Assembly (NCBI GenBank): GCA_934636265.1
Contig: CAKUAD010000004.1
Location: 25,333 to 89,332 of the forward strand
DNA length: 64,000 nt
Direction of reading: 5' to 3'
DNA from: an uncultured Flavobacterium sp.
GTDB lineage: Bacteria; Bacteroidota; Bacteroidia; Flavobacteriales; Flavobacteriaceae
Below are positions 8,519 to 15,664 of the stretch, one piece after another. The notes under the pieces were generated by a model that made no database searches, was not told the DNA's origin, and saw only the letters and a program-made list of their open reading frames with translations. Both the position numbers and the translations under genes were made by a program. The first letter of the stretch is position 1, and each line of letters begins with the position of its first letter.

Positions 8519-8779
8519 ATGAAAAAAGCAATTTTCACATTTGGACTGTTCTCGCTGATGATGGTTCTTACGTCTTTTACTAATCAAACTGAAATCGGTG
8601 GTGGTCGTCCCCCAATCTTGGATCCTTTCACTGCGGATTATGAAATCGGCGGTGGTCGTCCGCCAATCCTCGATCCTTTTACAATGGATAAAGAAATCGG
8701 TGGTGGTCGTCCCCCAATTCTTGATCCTATCGTAGGACATGAGTTGAGCGGAACTAGTATGCCAGTGATTACAGAGTAG
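8519..8779 (+). CDS. Small exported protein of three 17-residue repeats (candidate peptide precursor)
   Basis: The 86-residue product starts with a signal peptide (MKKAIFTFGLFSLMMVLTSF) followed almost at once by three tandem units. Each begins EIGGGRPPILDP and then varies: FTADY, FTMDK and IVGHE. An 18-residue tail (LSGTSMPVITE region) ends the protein. There is no Cys and no lipobox. The units differ at the DNA level mainly at synonymous positions, so the amino acids are being conserved. It is a single-gene unit: candidate LytTR sites and a weak promoter upstream, a strong terminator directly downstream. I know no named family with this repeat. Possible roles are a multi-copy signal peptide precursor, a modified peptide, an antimicrobial or a surface protein; none is proven. 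Confidence 0.8.
   Translation: MKKAIFTFGLFSLMMVLTSFTNQTEIGGGRPPILDPFTADYEIGGGRPPILDPFTMDKEIGGGRPPILDPIVGHELSGTSMPVITE
8591..8743 (+). repeat. Three tandem 51-bp units inside the repeat-peptide gene
   Basis: The units are 8591-8641, 8642-8692 and 8693-8743, all in frame. Within the conserved dodecapeptide, codons vary (GGT/GGC, CCC/CCG, TTG/CTC/CTT) while the residues do not. Confidence 0.9.
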
Positions 8780-8810
8780 AACTTAGAGATAAAAACTTTA
8801 TAAAAATTTG

Positions 8811-8838
8811 AGGACTGTCATTGACAGTCCTTTTTTTT
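8811..8838 (+). terminator. Intrinsic terminator of the repeat-peptide gene
   Basis: AGGACTGTCA and TGACAGTCCT form a ten-base perfect inverted repeat around a single T (8811-8831; realistic stem of eight with a five-base loop), followed by eight T residues. It lies between the peptide gene and the first kinase, so kinase transcription needs read-through or its own promoter. Confidence 0.9.
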
Positions 8839-8867
8839 ATATTTTAGATGCCTAAATCCGCATTTCT

Positions 8868-10775
8868 TTGAATAAGAATCTTTTCTTCTCCCTTCTTCTC
8901 GCGGTATTGTCCTGCTCGGAAACTCCGGATAAGGCCAGTGAAAATAGTCAAAATCCTGTTGTATTTAATAACCGGGATAAGATGTTTCAGACTCTTGTTC
9001 TACATTATGAACAGAGAAACTGGAAAGCTTTCAAAAATATATCTGAAGTTCTAATTGAAGATGCTGAAAACGCTAAGGACACAAAAAATTTAGCTAAAGC
9101 ATATAGGTATCTGGGAGCATATTACAAATCAATCGCAGTTTATGATAGCGCATATTTATACTATACTAAAGCGGAGAGGCAATATCGGACTGTAAAAGAC
9201 GAGGCAAGTTTGATAAATGTCTTGTTGAATAAGAGTGTTGTTCAATATTACGCGGGAGATTATGTAGGTGCTGATAGAACTATTACGGAGGCATATCTCC
9301 CTGTTTCAAGATCAAAGGACTTTGATCGGATGTATGAGATCAACACAATGATGGGGCTAATTGCGAACGAGCTACGCGAATACGAGCGTGGTATTGACTA
9401 TAATTTAAAAGCACTTTCAATTGTAAGGAATAATAAATTAGAGGGGAGGTACCAAGAAGCCACCTGTCTTAACAATATTGGCTACGCCTATTTAAAGCTC
9501 GAGAACTACGAAAAAGCAATTAACTATTTTGAAAGCGGTTTGAGAAGTACGACCATAAGTAAAGATCAACCAGCGCTTTATAGTCTTTTACTTGACAATC
9601 TAGCTTACGCAAGATTCAAGAGTGGAAATGACAAGGACCTTCCCCGACTTTTCTTTGAAGCATTAAAAGTGAGAAAGGAAAATAGTGAAAACTCGCTGAT
9701 TGTATTGAGTTATATTCATCTTTCAGAGTTTTTCGCTGACAGGGATAACCAAAAATCGAAGGACTACGCGGATACCGCTCTTTTTGTAGCCCGAAAAAAT
9801 AAAAATCCGATTGATATCTCTTCAGCGCTAAAAAACCTCTCGGCAGTCGACGGCGAGAAATCTGCAAAATATTCTTCGGAACTGATTAGAATTAATGATA
9901 GTTTGCGTGGTGTGGAAGTAAAATCCCAAGAGAAATTTGCGCGTTTAGAACTGCAGACAGATGAAATATCTCAAGAGAAAGACAAACTCGCCGAACAAAA
10001 CCGCAACCTGCTCTATTTTTTTGTTGGTTTTTTAATGATAGGACTTTTGCTTTTTGTGATTAGGAGTCAGCGGGCCCGAAATCGCGAACTGTTACTCATT
10101 CAGGCGCAGCAAAAAGCAAATGAAGACATCTATAACCTGATGATCAGCCAGCAAAACCGCATCGAGGAAAGTCGGATCCGAGAAAAAAAGCGAATTGCAC
10201 AAGAGCTTCATGACGGGGTACTGGGGCGTCTTTTTGGTACCAGGCTAAACCTGGACAGTCTCAATAGGATGGGCGACGACGAAGCGGTAATGCGTAGGAT
10301 TGAATACCTCAATGAACTCAAAAACATTGAACAGGACATCCGAGAGATATCACATGACCTTAACCGGGAGAAATTTGCACTGATCAACAACTTTCTGGCC
10401 ATCCTCAACAATTTGCTGGAAGAGCAAAAGGCTTCGTTCAATACGCAAGTTACGTGCGAAATTGACGAAACAATAGATTGGGATAATCTGAGCAACACGA
10501 TTAAAATCAACATCTACCGAATAGTTCAGGAAGGCTTACAGAACATGAATAAGTACGCTCAGGCCAGTAAAGTAAAGATTTCCATAAAATCAACGCCCGG
10601 CGGCCTTGCGTTAGTCATCGCCGACAACGGAATAGGCTTTGACACCAATTTGAAGCGCAAGGGAATTGGCGTGCAAAACATGATTTCCCGCGCCAATGAG
10701 ATGCGGGGAGAGCTCAATATCCAGTCAAAAAAAGGGAAAGGCACCACCTTAAGTGTCGACATACCAATTACTTGA
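8868..10775 (+). CDS. TPR-containing sensor histidine kinase 1 (HisKA_3 type), lipoprotein signal
   Basis: The 635-residue protein has an N-terminal lipoprotein signal (lipobox LAVLSC, Cys16), tetratricopeptide repeats (about 40-330; for example ATCLNNIGYAYLKLENYEKA), one membrane span (about 382-398) and a HisKA_3/HATPase_c kinase core. The phospho-acceptor is His448 in KRIAQELHDG, followed by the N box QEGLQNMNKYA and the ADNGIGFD motif. The sensor part would face the periplasm. The start is TTG at 8868; the nearby ATG at 8848 is in another frame and stops after seven codons. Partner is probably the NarL-type regulator encoded next. The sensor half is clearly poorer in G+C than the kinase half. 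Confidence 0.9.
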   Translation: MNKNLFFSLLLAVLSCSETPDKASENSQNPVVFNNRDKMFQTLVLHYEQRNWKAFKNISEVLIEDAENAKDTKNLAKAYRYLGAYYKSIAVYDSAYLYYTKAERQYRTVKDEASLINVLLNKSVVQYYAGDYVGADRTITEAYLPVSRSKDFDRMYEINTMMGLIANELREYERGIDYNLKALSIVRNNKLEGRYQEATCLNNIGYAYLKLENYEKAINYFESGLRSTTISKDQPALYSLLLDNLAYARFKSGNDKDLPRLFFEALKVRKENSENSLIVLSYIHLSEFFADRDNQKSKDYADTALFVARKNKNPIDISSALKNLSAVDGEKSAKYSSELIRINDSLRGVEVKSQEKFARLELQTDEISQEKDKLAEQNRNLLYFFVGFLMIGLLLFVIRSQRARNRELLLIQAQQKANEDIYNLMISQQNRIEESRIREKKRIAQELHDGVLGRLFGTRLNLDSLNRMGDDEAVMRRIEYLNELKNIEQDIREISHDLNREKFALINNFLAILNNLLEEQKASFNTQVTCEIDETIDWDNLSNTIKINIYRIVQEGLQNMNKYAQASKVKISIKSTPGGLALVIADNGIGFDTNLKRKGIGVQNMISRANEMRGELNIQSKKGKGTTLSVDIPIT

Positions 10776-10794
10776 ACTCAAATTTTAAGATTTT

Positions 10795-10811
10795 TTACAT
10801 AAAATATGTAA
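10795..10811 (+). promoter_or_regulatory. Palindrome before response regulator 1, candidate operator
   Basis: TTACATA-AAA-TATGTAA is a perfect 7-3-7 inverted repeat whose centre is about 30 bases before the -7 element of the next gene. NarL/LuxR-type regulators bind short inverted repeats at such positions. A related word, TTTTACATAAA, recurs at 13560-13570 before the glycine-zipper protein gene. Confidence 0.45.
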
Positions 10812-10832
10812 TCAAAGAGCTAAAAAGATTTC

Positions 10833-10840
10833 TAAATTTG
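10833..10840 (+). promoter_or_regulatory. Predicted -7 element for response regulator 1
   Basis: TAAATTTG matches TAnnTTTG exactly and lies 20 bases before the ATG. The -33 region holds no TTG but is partly occupied by the palindrome at 10795-10811. Confidence 0.5.
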
Positions 10841-10860
10841 ACTCATAAACACCAGAACTT

Positions 10861-11511
10861 ATGAGATCATTAATCGTTGAAGATCACTCCCTGCTGACTG
10901 AGGGATATCGCAAAATACTGGAGGAACTGCTTCCTCCGTCTGAATTAAAGGTAGATGAAGTACAGGACTGTAAATCGGCGTATGAGATTCTAAAAAAGTC
11001 GCGAAACAGTTATGATCTGATACTCCTGGACATTAACCTCCCATCGGACCACAAGCGAAACGTCGAAAGTGGAATTGACCTTATTCCGCTGATTAGGTCC
11101 ACCAATAAAGAAAGTTTGCTGGTGGTCATCACCTCCCACAGCCAGGCAATTTTGCTATATGATCTTTTGCGGGAGCACCAACCAAACGGACTATTGGTTA
11201 AAAGCGACTTTAACGGTGACTCGTTAAGGCTGGCGTTTGAGAAAATTTTTGGGGGGACTCAAGTGACGACTGACTCGGTAACTGCGGCAGTTGATATCAT
11301 TACGTCAAAAAAAGAGTATCTCGACCTGCACAACAGGCAAATCATCACATTGATCGCCAAAGGGATCAAGACTAAAAGCATGACCAAGTACTTGCCGCTT
11401 TCAACTAGCGCAATTGACAAAAGGAAAGCCCAAATCAAGGATTATTTTTTAATAAGGACCGGAAGTGACGAGGACATTGTACGTGAAGCAAGGAAATTTG
11501 GGTTGATTTGA
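10861..11511 (+). CDS. NarL/LuxR-type response regulator 1
   Basis: This 216-residue regulator has a complete receiver (acidic Glu7-Asp8, phospho-acceptor Asp57 in LILLDINLP, Thr/Ser in VVITSHS, Lys in LLVKSD) and a C-terminal LuxR-type helix-turn-helix (NRQIITLIAKGIKTKSMTKYLPLS). It ends with the sequence EDIVREARKFGLI, shared in pattern with the second regulator at 17816. The stop overlaps the TTG start of kinase 2 (TTGA), so the two are translationally coupled and very probably form a cognate pair; kinase 1 just upstream is an alternative partner. Its own promoter and a palindromic operator candidate precede it. Confidence 0.93.
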   Translation: MRSLIVEDHSLLTEGYRKILEELLPPSELKVDEVQDCKSAYEILKKSRNSYDLILLDINLPSDHKRNVESGIDLIPLIRSTNKESLLVVITSHSQAILLYDLLREHQPNGLLVKSDFNGDSLRLAFEKIFGGTQVTTDSVTAAVDIITSKKEYLDLHNRQIITLIAKGIKTKSMTKYLPLSTSAIDKRKAQIKDYFLIRTGSDEDIVREARKFGLI

Positions 11512-13511
11512 GGAACATATTACATTGGTTATTTTTTGGATTTATATTAACATTCCTTTCATGTGAAGACAGGGAAAGGGGATCTTATGCCGAAAGATTA
11601 ACTCAATGTACTCTTGATGCTAATGCCAGTAATCCCGAGAGAATAAATTGTCTTCGAAATATTAGGCACCAATTCAAGGATATGCACTTTAATTTGGAGA
11701 CTATTGACAAACTAATTGTGAATAGTTACGCCCTCCATGATTCGGAAAGCTTTTATTTTTTTTCCCACAATTTTTTAAAGCTGGCAAAATCGAAGCAAGA
11801 CACTGTGAGAGTTGCGAAGGGATATGAATATCTAGGGATTTTTCACTCGGAAAAATTATCATCAGACAGTGCGTTATATTATTTTAACAAAGCACTCAAA
11901 AATTCAGCAAATGCACGTCACCCGGATCTATATTTAAACGTTGCCAGTATTTATTTTGACTTGGGAAATTTTCATGAGAGTGAGAAGTACACAATAAAGG
12001 CTATGGAAGTTTATAAAGATCCACCCAACCCTATTGCGTATCGTTCGAATGTATTATTAGCAAATATTTCCGCAAATTTCGGAGACTATGACATGTCATT
12101 TAAAAAAATGGATGAGGCAATTGAAATTATCGAAAGGGATACGAAATTGCAAGCCTCCTTATCAAGAGAAATCCTATGGAATAACATCGGTGTAAATTAT
12201 CAGAATATTGGCAAGCACCGTGAAGCTTTAAACTATTTTAATAAGAGCATAAATACTGTTCAATTTGAAGATGACGATCAATTATATGCGACATTAATTG
12301 ATAATATTGCGTATTCGCGCCTCAAACTAGGAGAAATTAATAATCTTGAGGAATTATTTTTCAAAGCGCTAAATATTCGAGTATCAAAACATAATACCCC
12401 TAAAATTGTATTGAGTTATTTGCATCTTGGGGAGTTTTATATTGCCAAAGGCGCGATCGAAAAAGGACTTTATCATTATAATGCGGCTTACAAATTATCC
12501 CTGAAGTTTCACCTTATGGAGGAAAGGGTCTGGACACTGAAGCAACTAATTGTATACGACCCGCCCAACCAACAAGAATATATACAAGAATACATCAAAA
12601 TTTCAGATAGTCTCAAAATCGTCGAGCGCCGCAACCATAACAAGTTTGCAAGGATTGCCTTTGAGACGGATGAAATCATCAAACAAAAGGAGGAAGCTGA
12701 ACTCACCGAGCGCATTTACGCAGGTTCGGCCCTGGCAGTGATCGCCGTAATCTCACTCACCTTTACCACGCTCTATCAACGGTCAAAAAACAAAAAGCTT
12801 CAATTGCATAAGATCAGGCAAGAGGCCGACGCCGAGATCATGAAACTGTTGACAGTCCACCAAGAGGAAATAACCCAGGCACGCGAGGACGAGAAGAAGC
12901 GTATTGGCCGCGAATTGCACGATGGGGTTATGAACCGGTTGGCCGGTGCCAGGATACAGCTGGAGAAACTGGCCGAATCGCAGGATGTTGAAACAATCAG
13001 AAAATGTCTTACCCATATTGCGCAACTGCACAACATCGAATCAGATTTGCGCGCCGTTTCACATAACTTGAGCCGGGATAATGACGCGGCCCACCTTCAC
13101 TTTTCGAGTATGTTGGCTACAATGGTCGAACAGTTAGCCGGCGACCGCGAAAATTACATCATCAGCACAATCAAATTCAACGATTGGAAAAGCCTTTCCA
13201 GCACTTTTAAAATCGGAATATACCGAATCCTTCAGGAAGCGCTCGGCAACTGCATCAAACATTCAGGTGCCGACCAAATCAAACTCACCATTACGGCTAA
13301 TGATAACGAATTACGGGTCGCGGTCGCTGATAACGGGAAGGGATTCCCATTGGATGTCCAGTCAGATGGGATCGGTCTTAAGAATATCAGGATACGCGTT
13401 AAGGAATTAAACGGAACCCTCTCACTTTCCTCTGACGCCGGCGGAGGGACAACGCTTTCAATGGCTTTTCCGCTTAAGGACCATCGGGAAGTATCCCAAT
13501 CAAAATCTTAA
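11508..13511 (+). CDS. TPR-containing sensor histidine kinase 2 (HisKA_3 type), lipoprotein signal
   Basis: A 667-residue paralogue of kinase 1. It has a lipoprotein signal (ILTFLSC, Cys19), TPR repeats (about 65-350), a membrane span (about 404-422) and a HisKA_3/HATPase_c core with phospho-acceptor His471 in KKRIGRELHDG, N box QEALGNCIKHSGA and ADNGKGF. It starts with TTG at 11508, overlapping the regulator stop. The sensor half is very A+T-rich (the 60 bases from 12301 are 30% G+C) while the kinase half is not (58% in the 60 bases from 12901). This suggests fast divergence or replacement of the sensor part. The ligand is unknown; the TPR region may bind a peptide or protein. Confidence 0.92.
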   Translation: MRNILHWLFFGFILTFLSCEDRERGSYAERLTQCTLDANASNPERINCLRNIRHQFKDMHFNLETIDKLIVNSYALHDSESFYFFSHNFLKLAKSKQDTVRVAKGYEYLGIFHSEKLSSDSALYYFNKALKNSANARHPDLYLNVASIYFDLGNFHESEKYTIKAMEVYKDPPNPIAYRSNVLLANISANFGDYDMSFKKMDEAIEIIERDTKLQASLSREILWNNIGVNYQNIGKHREALNYFNKSINTVQFEDDDQLYATLIDNIAYSRLKLGEINNLEELFFKALNIRVSKHNTPKIVLSYLHLGEFYIAKGAIEKGLYHYNAAYKLSLKFHLMEERVWTLKQLIVYDPPNQQEYIQEYIKISDSLKIVERRNHNKFARIAFETDEIIKQKEEAELTERIYAGSALAVIAVISLTFTTLYQRSKNKKLQLHKIRQEADAEIMKLLTVHQEEITQAREDEKKRIGRELHDGVMNRLAGARIQLEKLAESQDVETIRKCLTHIAQLHNIESDLRAVSHNLSRDNDAAHLHFSSMLATMVEQLAGDRENYIISTIKFNDWKSLSSTFKIGIYRILQEALGNCIKHSGADQIKLTITANDNELRVAVADNGKGFPLDVQSDGIGLKNIRIRVKELNGTLSLSSDAGGGTTLSMAFPLKDHREVSQSKS

Positions 13512-13780
13512 CATTTTCGGCAGAAAATATGTATCCGTAACGGGAATAAACCCAGTTACTTTTACATAAAGAAATCAATTCAAACAATTTAAAAACAGTA
13601 TTCCGGGGCAACAATCCCGGACAGGAGAATATTGTTCCGTTCTCCGACAAAATAAAGGAACAGGTGCAAAGTAGTTGAAGTTTGTTGGGCTTTGCATCGT
13701 GACGCAACAAACAAAAAAAGCAGCCTTACCTATTGTTGACGCTTAGTAAGACTGCAATTCAAATTTCAAAACACAAAATT
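13512..13780 (+). promoter_or_regulatory. Structured non-coding stretch before the glycine-zipper protein gene
   Basis: This 269-base gap holds four inverted repeats in a row: TCCGGG/CCCGGA (13602-13621), GGAGAA/TTCTCC (13624-13645), GTTTGTTG/CAACAAAC (13680-13712) and GCAGcCTTAC/GTAAGaCTGC (13720-13755). Some arms have alternative partners (AACAAT/ATTGTT, TGTTCC/GGAACA), so mutually exclusive folds are possible. Read on the minus strand, the last hairpin is followed by a T-run and looks like an intrinsic terminator. The first part contains TTTTACATAAA, also found before response regulator 1. A long regulated leader or a small RNA is possible; not shown. Confidence 0.4.
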
Positions 13781-14395
13781 ATGAAAAATTTATTTTTTGC
13801 CGTAGCCTTTTTTTCGGGGCTTGTAACAACTGTAGCTCAGAGCAACAATCCGTTTAACGCCCGGGGAATCGATTTTCTTAATTCGTTCAAGATTCTGACT
13901 ACCGATTACCGCGCAGGAAAAATCAAGTCACTTGACCAGCCGACGCTTGACTATTACAGCAAGACATTGCCCGGAAAGCCTATGGCGACTGTCGCGATGG
14001 CCGCCGCGGTGGTTGACGGGGTTAAAAAGTCGACGCCTGAAAGAGTAATTGAGCAATCTGGATTGTCCGCAGCCGCAAAGGATTTCCTTAAAAAGTCACT
14101 TCAGTATAATTCAAAAATCGACAATCTGGTCTCCCAGGTAAACTTGTCCAAGCTTTCGGCAAGTGAAAAGGAACTTGTTCTGACATCGATGGCCGTCACT
14201 TACCATCTGCGCCAATCCAAGGATCTTGATTCACCTATCGATCCCAACAGCCCGTGTACCGTTGACGGACAGCCTGCAACATGTGCCAGTGTGGGCGCCG
14301 GATTGGGGATGGTTATCGGGGGAGCAATTTGCGGGCTTCCCTGCGCTGTCGGCGGAGCACTCATTGGAGGGCTGGTTGGGTCATTAAAAGATTAA
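13781..14395 (+). CDS. Secreted protein with C-terminal glycine-zipper segment
   Basis: The 204-residue product has a signal peptide (MKNLFFAVAFFSGLVTTVAQ) and a mainly helical middle. Its C-terminus, from about residue 168, is a hydrophobic glycine-rich stretch with repeated GxxxG spacing (GAGLGMVIGG then GGALIGGLVGSLKD). Four Cys (PCTVDGQPATC and ICGLPC) surround the start of that stretch and could form disulfides after export. Glycine zippers of this sort occur in class II bacteriocins and in outer-membrane or pore-forming proteins. I chose the ATG at 13781 because it opens the signal peptide; the open frame to 13733 adds 16 unrelated residues. Not recognised as a known family. Confidence 0.75.
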   Translation: MKNLFFAVAFFSGLVTTVAQSNNPFNARGIDFLNSFKILTTDYRAGKIKSLDQPTLDYYSKTLPGKPMATVAMAAAVVDGVKKSTPERVIEQSGLSAAAKDFLKKSLQYNSKIDNLVSQVNLSKLSASEKELVLTSMAVTYHLRQSKDLDSPIDPNSPCTVDGQPATCASVGAGLGMVIGGAICGLPCAVGGALIGGLVGSLKD

Positions 14396-14430
14396 TCACG
14401 TTTACATCTTGCGGCTAAAACCTGTATAAT

Positions 14431-15018
14431 ATGAAAAAAATCATTTGGTTATTTGTTGTGTCGGGATTGATATATATCCCGACTGTATTGTCCCAGAATA
14501 ATTGGGGTGCAACGGCTTCTTACGGAATAGGTGAGTTAAAAGGCAACGATTCTAAAACCATGGCTTACGTCAACAGTTGGGGATTGTCATACGAGATTGG
14601 GTTTAAAAGTAAATACGGTCTTTCCTTTGAATTGAGACGTGGTGCCATCAGGACAAGTCAGATGCTTTCTGAAAACAGTGTCTTTGTTACGGATCGGTTT
14701 GCCGAAGCCGTCCTCGCCGGACGCAGATACTATCCAATTGGTGATTTGTGTATTATTTACGGCGGAGTTCAGCTCAATAGCCGCTGGATGTACGATCGTG
14801 AGGTTGAAAGCCCGGCGCTGGACACTCATTCCCGCAACATCGGGAGTACGTATGGCGCCGGCGCTTTTGCCGGAATCAGGACGGTAGTGAGTCCCAAGGT
14901 CACCCTGGACATTACGTTATTGGAAAATTATGATTTCGCGAAATCCTTTAAAAACAGCGAGGAAGAATTCCGTATCAATCAGGTTTCCCTCAATGTTGGT
15001 TTGCAGATTAGACTTTAA
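14431..15018 (+). CDS. Small outer-membrane beta-barrel protein
   Basis: The 195-residue protein has a signal peptide (MKKIIWLFVVSGLIYIPTVLSQ) and alternating amphipathic strands typical of an eight-stranded outer-membrane barrel, for example GLSYEIGFKSKYGLSFELRRG and a last strand that ends in RINQVSLNVGLQIRL, here quoted as two parts. The C-terminal residue is hydrophobic, as usual for barrels. It lies 35 bases after the glycine-zipper gene and overlaps the start of the YiiX-like gene, so all are probably one operon. Could be an immunity, receptor or transport partner of the neighbouring secreted proteins; this is inference from position only. Confidence 0.68.
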   Translation: MKKIIWLFVVSGLIYIPTVLSQNNWGATASYGIGELKGNDSKTMAYVNSWGLSYEIGFKSKYGLSFELRRGAIRTSQMLSENSVFVTDRFAEAVLAGRRYYPIGDLCIIYGGVQLNSRWMYDREVESPALDTHSRNIGSTYGAGAFAGIRTVVSPKVTLDITLLENYDFAKSFKNSEEEFRINQVSLNVGLQIRL

Positions 15019-15631
15019 TGTTTTTCTGTTGTCGGTTATGGCTACCTGGCAAGCAGCGCGGGGCCAGATTGCTGAACGCTTTGATGAGATTGTGAAAGAC
15101 TCTACGCTATACCTTGTCACCGTGGGGAATCCAACCAAGGCTCATCTGATTGCCGGACAATTTTCATTACGTGACACCCTAAGTACCCATGTGGGCTTTG
15201 CAGCCAGACAAGATGGACAGCTTAAAGTGTATCATGTTACCGATGTGAATCCCAAAAAATCGGCATTGAGGAAAGAATCATTAGTTGAATTCCTCCAGAC
15301 ATCAAGGTATAACTATGTCAGTATTTGGCGGGTTGCCTTGTCAAATAGAGATTTTAGAAGCATAATGGATCAAATCGAGTTAGTTAGCCAACGTGAAGTT
15401 TCCTTTGACTATGACTTTGACTTAGCCAACGGTAACGCCCTTTACTGCTCAGAGTTTTGCGCCGCGATTCTCAATAGTGCAGTCATTGACGGTATGCATT
15501 TCGCGCCCGAGAAAAGGACACTTTCAGAGTTTTATCAAAAAGTGTTGAAACGTGAGGTACTTACCTATTATCCTGTAGACTTTTTCCAATCATCTTATCG
15601 AATGGTCAAATTGGCTGAGGACCGTCAGTAG
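14993..15631 (+). CDS. YiiX/YebB-like permuted papain-fold cysteine hydrolase, exported
   Basis: This 212-residue protein resembles the YiiX-like permuted NlpC/P60 hydrolases. The catalytic His is His66 in STHVGFA and the catalytic Cys is Cys162 in ALYCSEFCAAIL. These enzymes cleave peptide or amide/ester bonds; substrates of bacterial members are mostly unknown. The ATG at 14993 gives a plausible signal peptide (FNVFLLSVMATWQAARGQ) and a 26-base overlap with the barrel gene; a second Met at 15038 would shorten the signal. It could process a peptide or modify the cell wall in this island. Family call rests on two motifs, so confidence is moderate. Confidence 0.75.
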   Translation: MLVCRLDFNVFLLSVMATWQAARGQIAERFDEIVKDSTLYLVTVGNPTKAHLIAGQFSLRDTLSTHVGFAARQDGQLKVYHVTDVNPKKSALRKESLVEFLQTSRYNYVSIWRVALSNRDFRSIMDQIELVSQREVSFDYDFDLANGNALYCSEFCAAILNSAVIDGMHFAPEKRTLSEFYQKVLKREVLTYYPVDFFQSSYRMVKLAEDRQ

Positions 15632-15664
15632 TTACACGCCACGCCACTTTATTTTTTATACGCC

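Noticed and set aside
8468..8740. Minus-strand 90-residue frame with repeated TTTTDF units opposite the repeat peptide
   Set aside because: It is the reverse-frame image of the three 51-bp units; it has no signal peptide or promoter, and the synonymous changes favour the plus-strand reading.
8848..8871. ATG just before kinase 1
   Set aside because: It is in another frame and stops after seven codons; the kinase frame opens with TTG at 8868 that directly begins the signal sequence.
13474..13710. Minus-strand 78-residue frame after kinase 2
   Set aside because: No recognisable motif, covers the hairpin-rich leader, and lacks a promoter; most likely chance.
13720..13755. Terminator of kinase 2 on the plus strand
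   Set aside because: The hairpin is not followed by a T-run on the plus strand; the T-run is on the minus-strand side.
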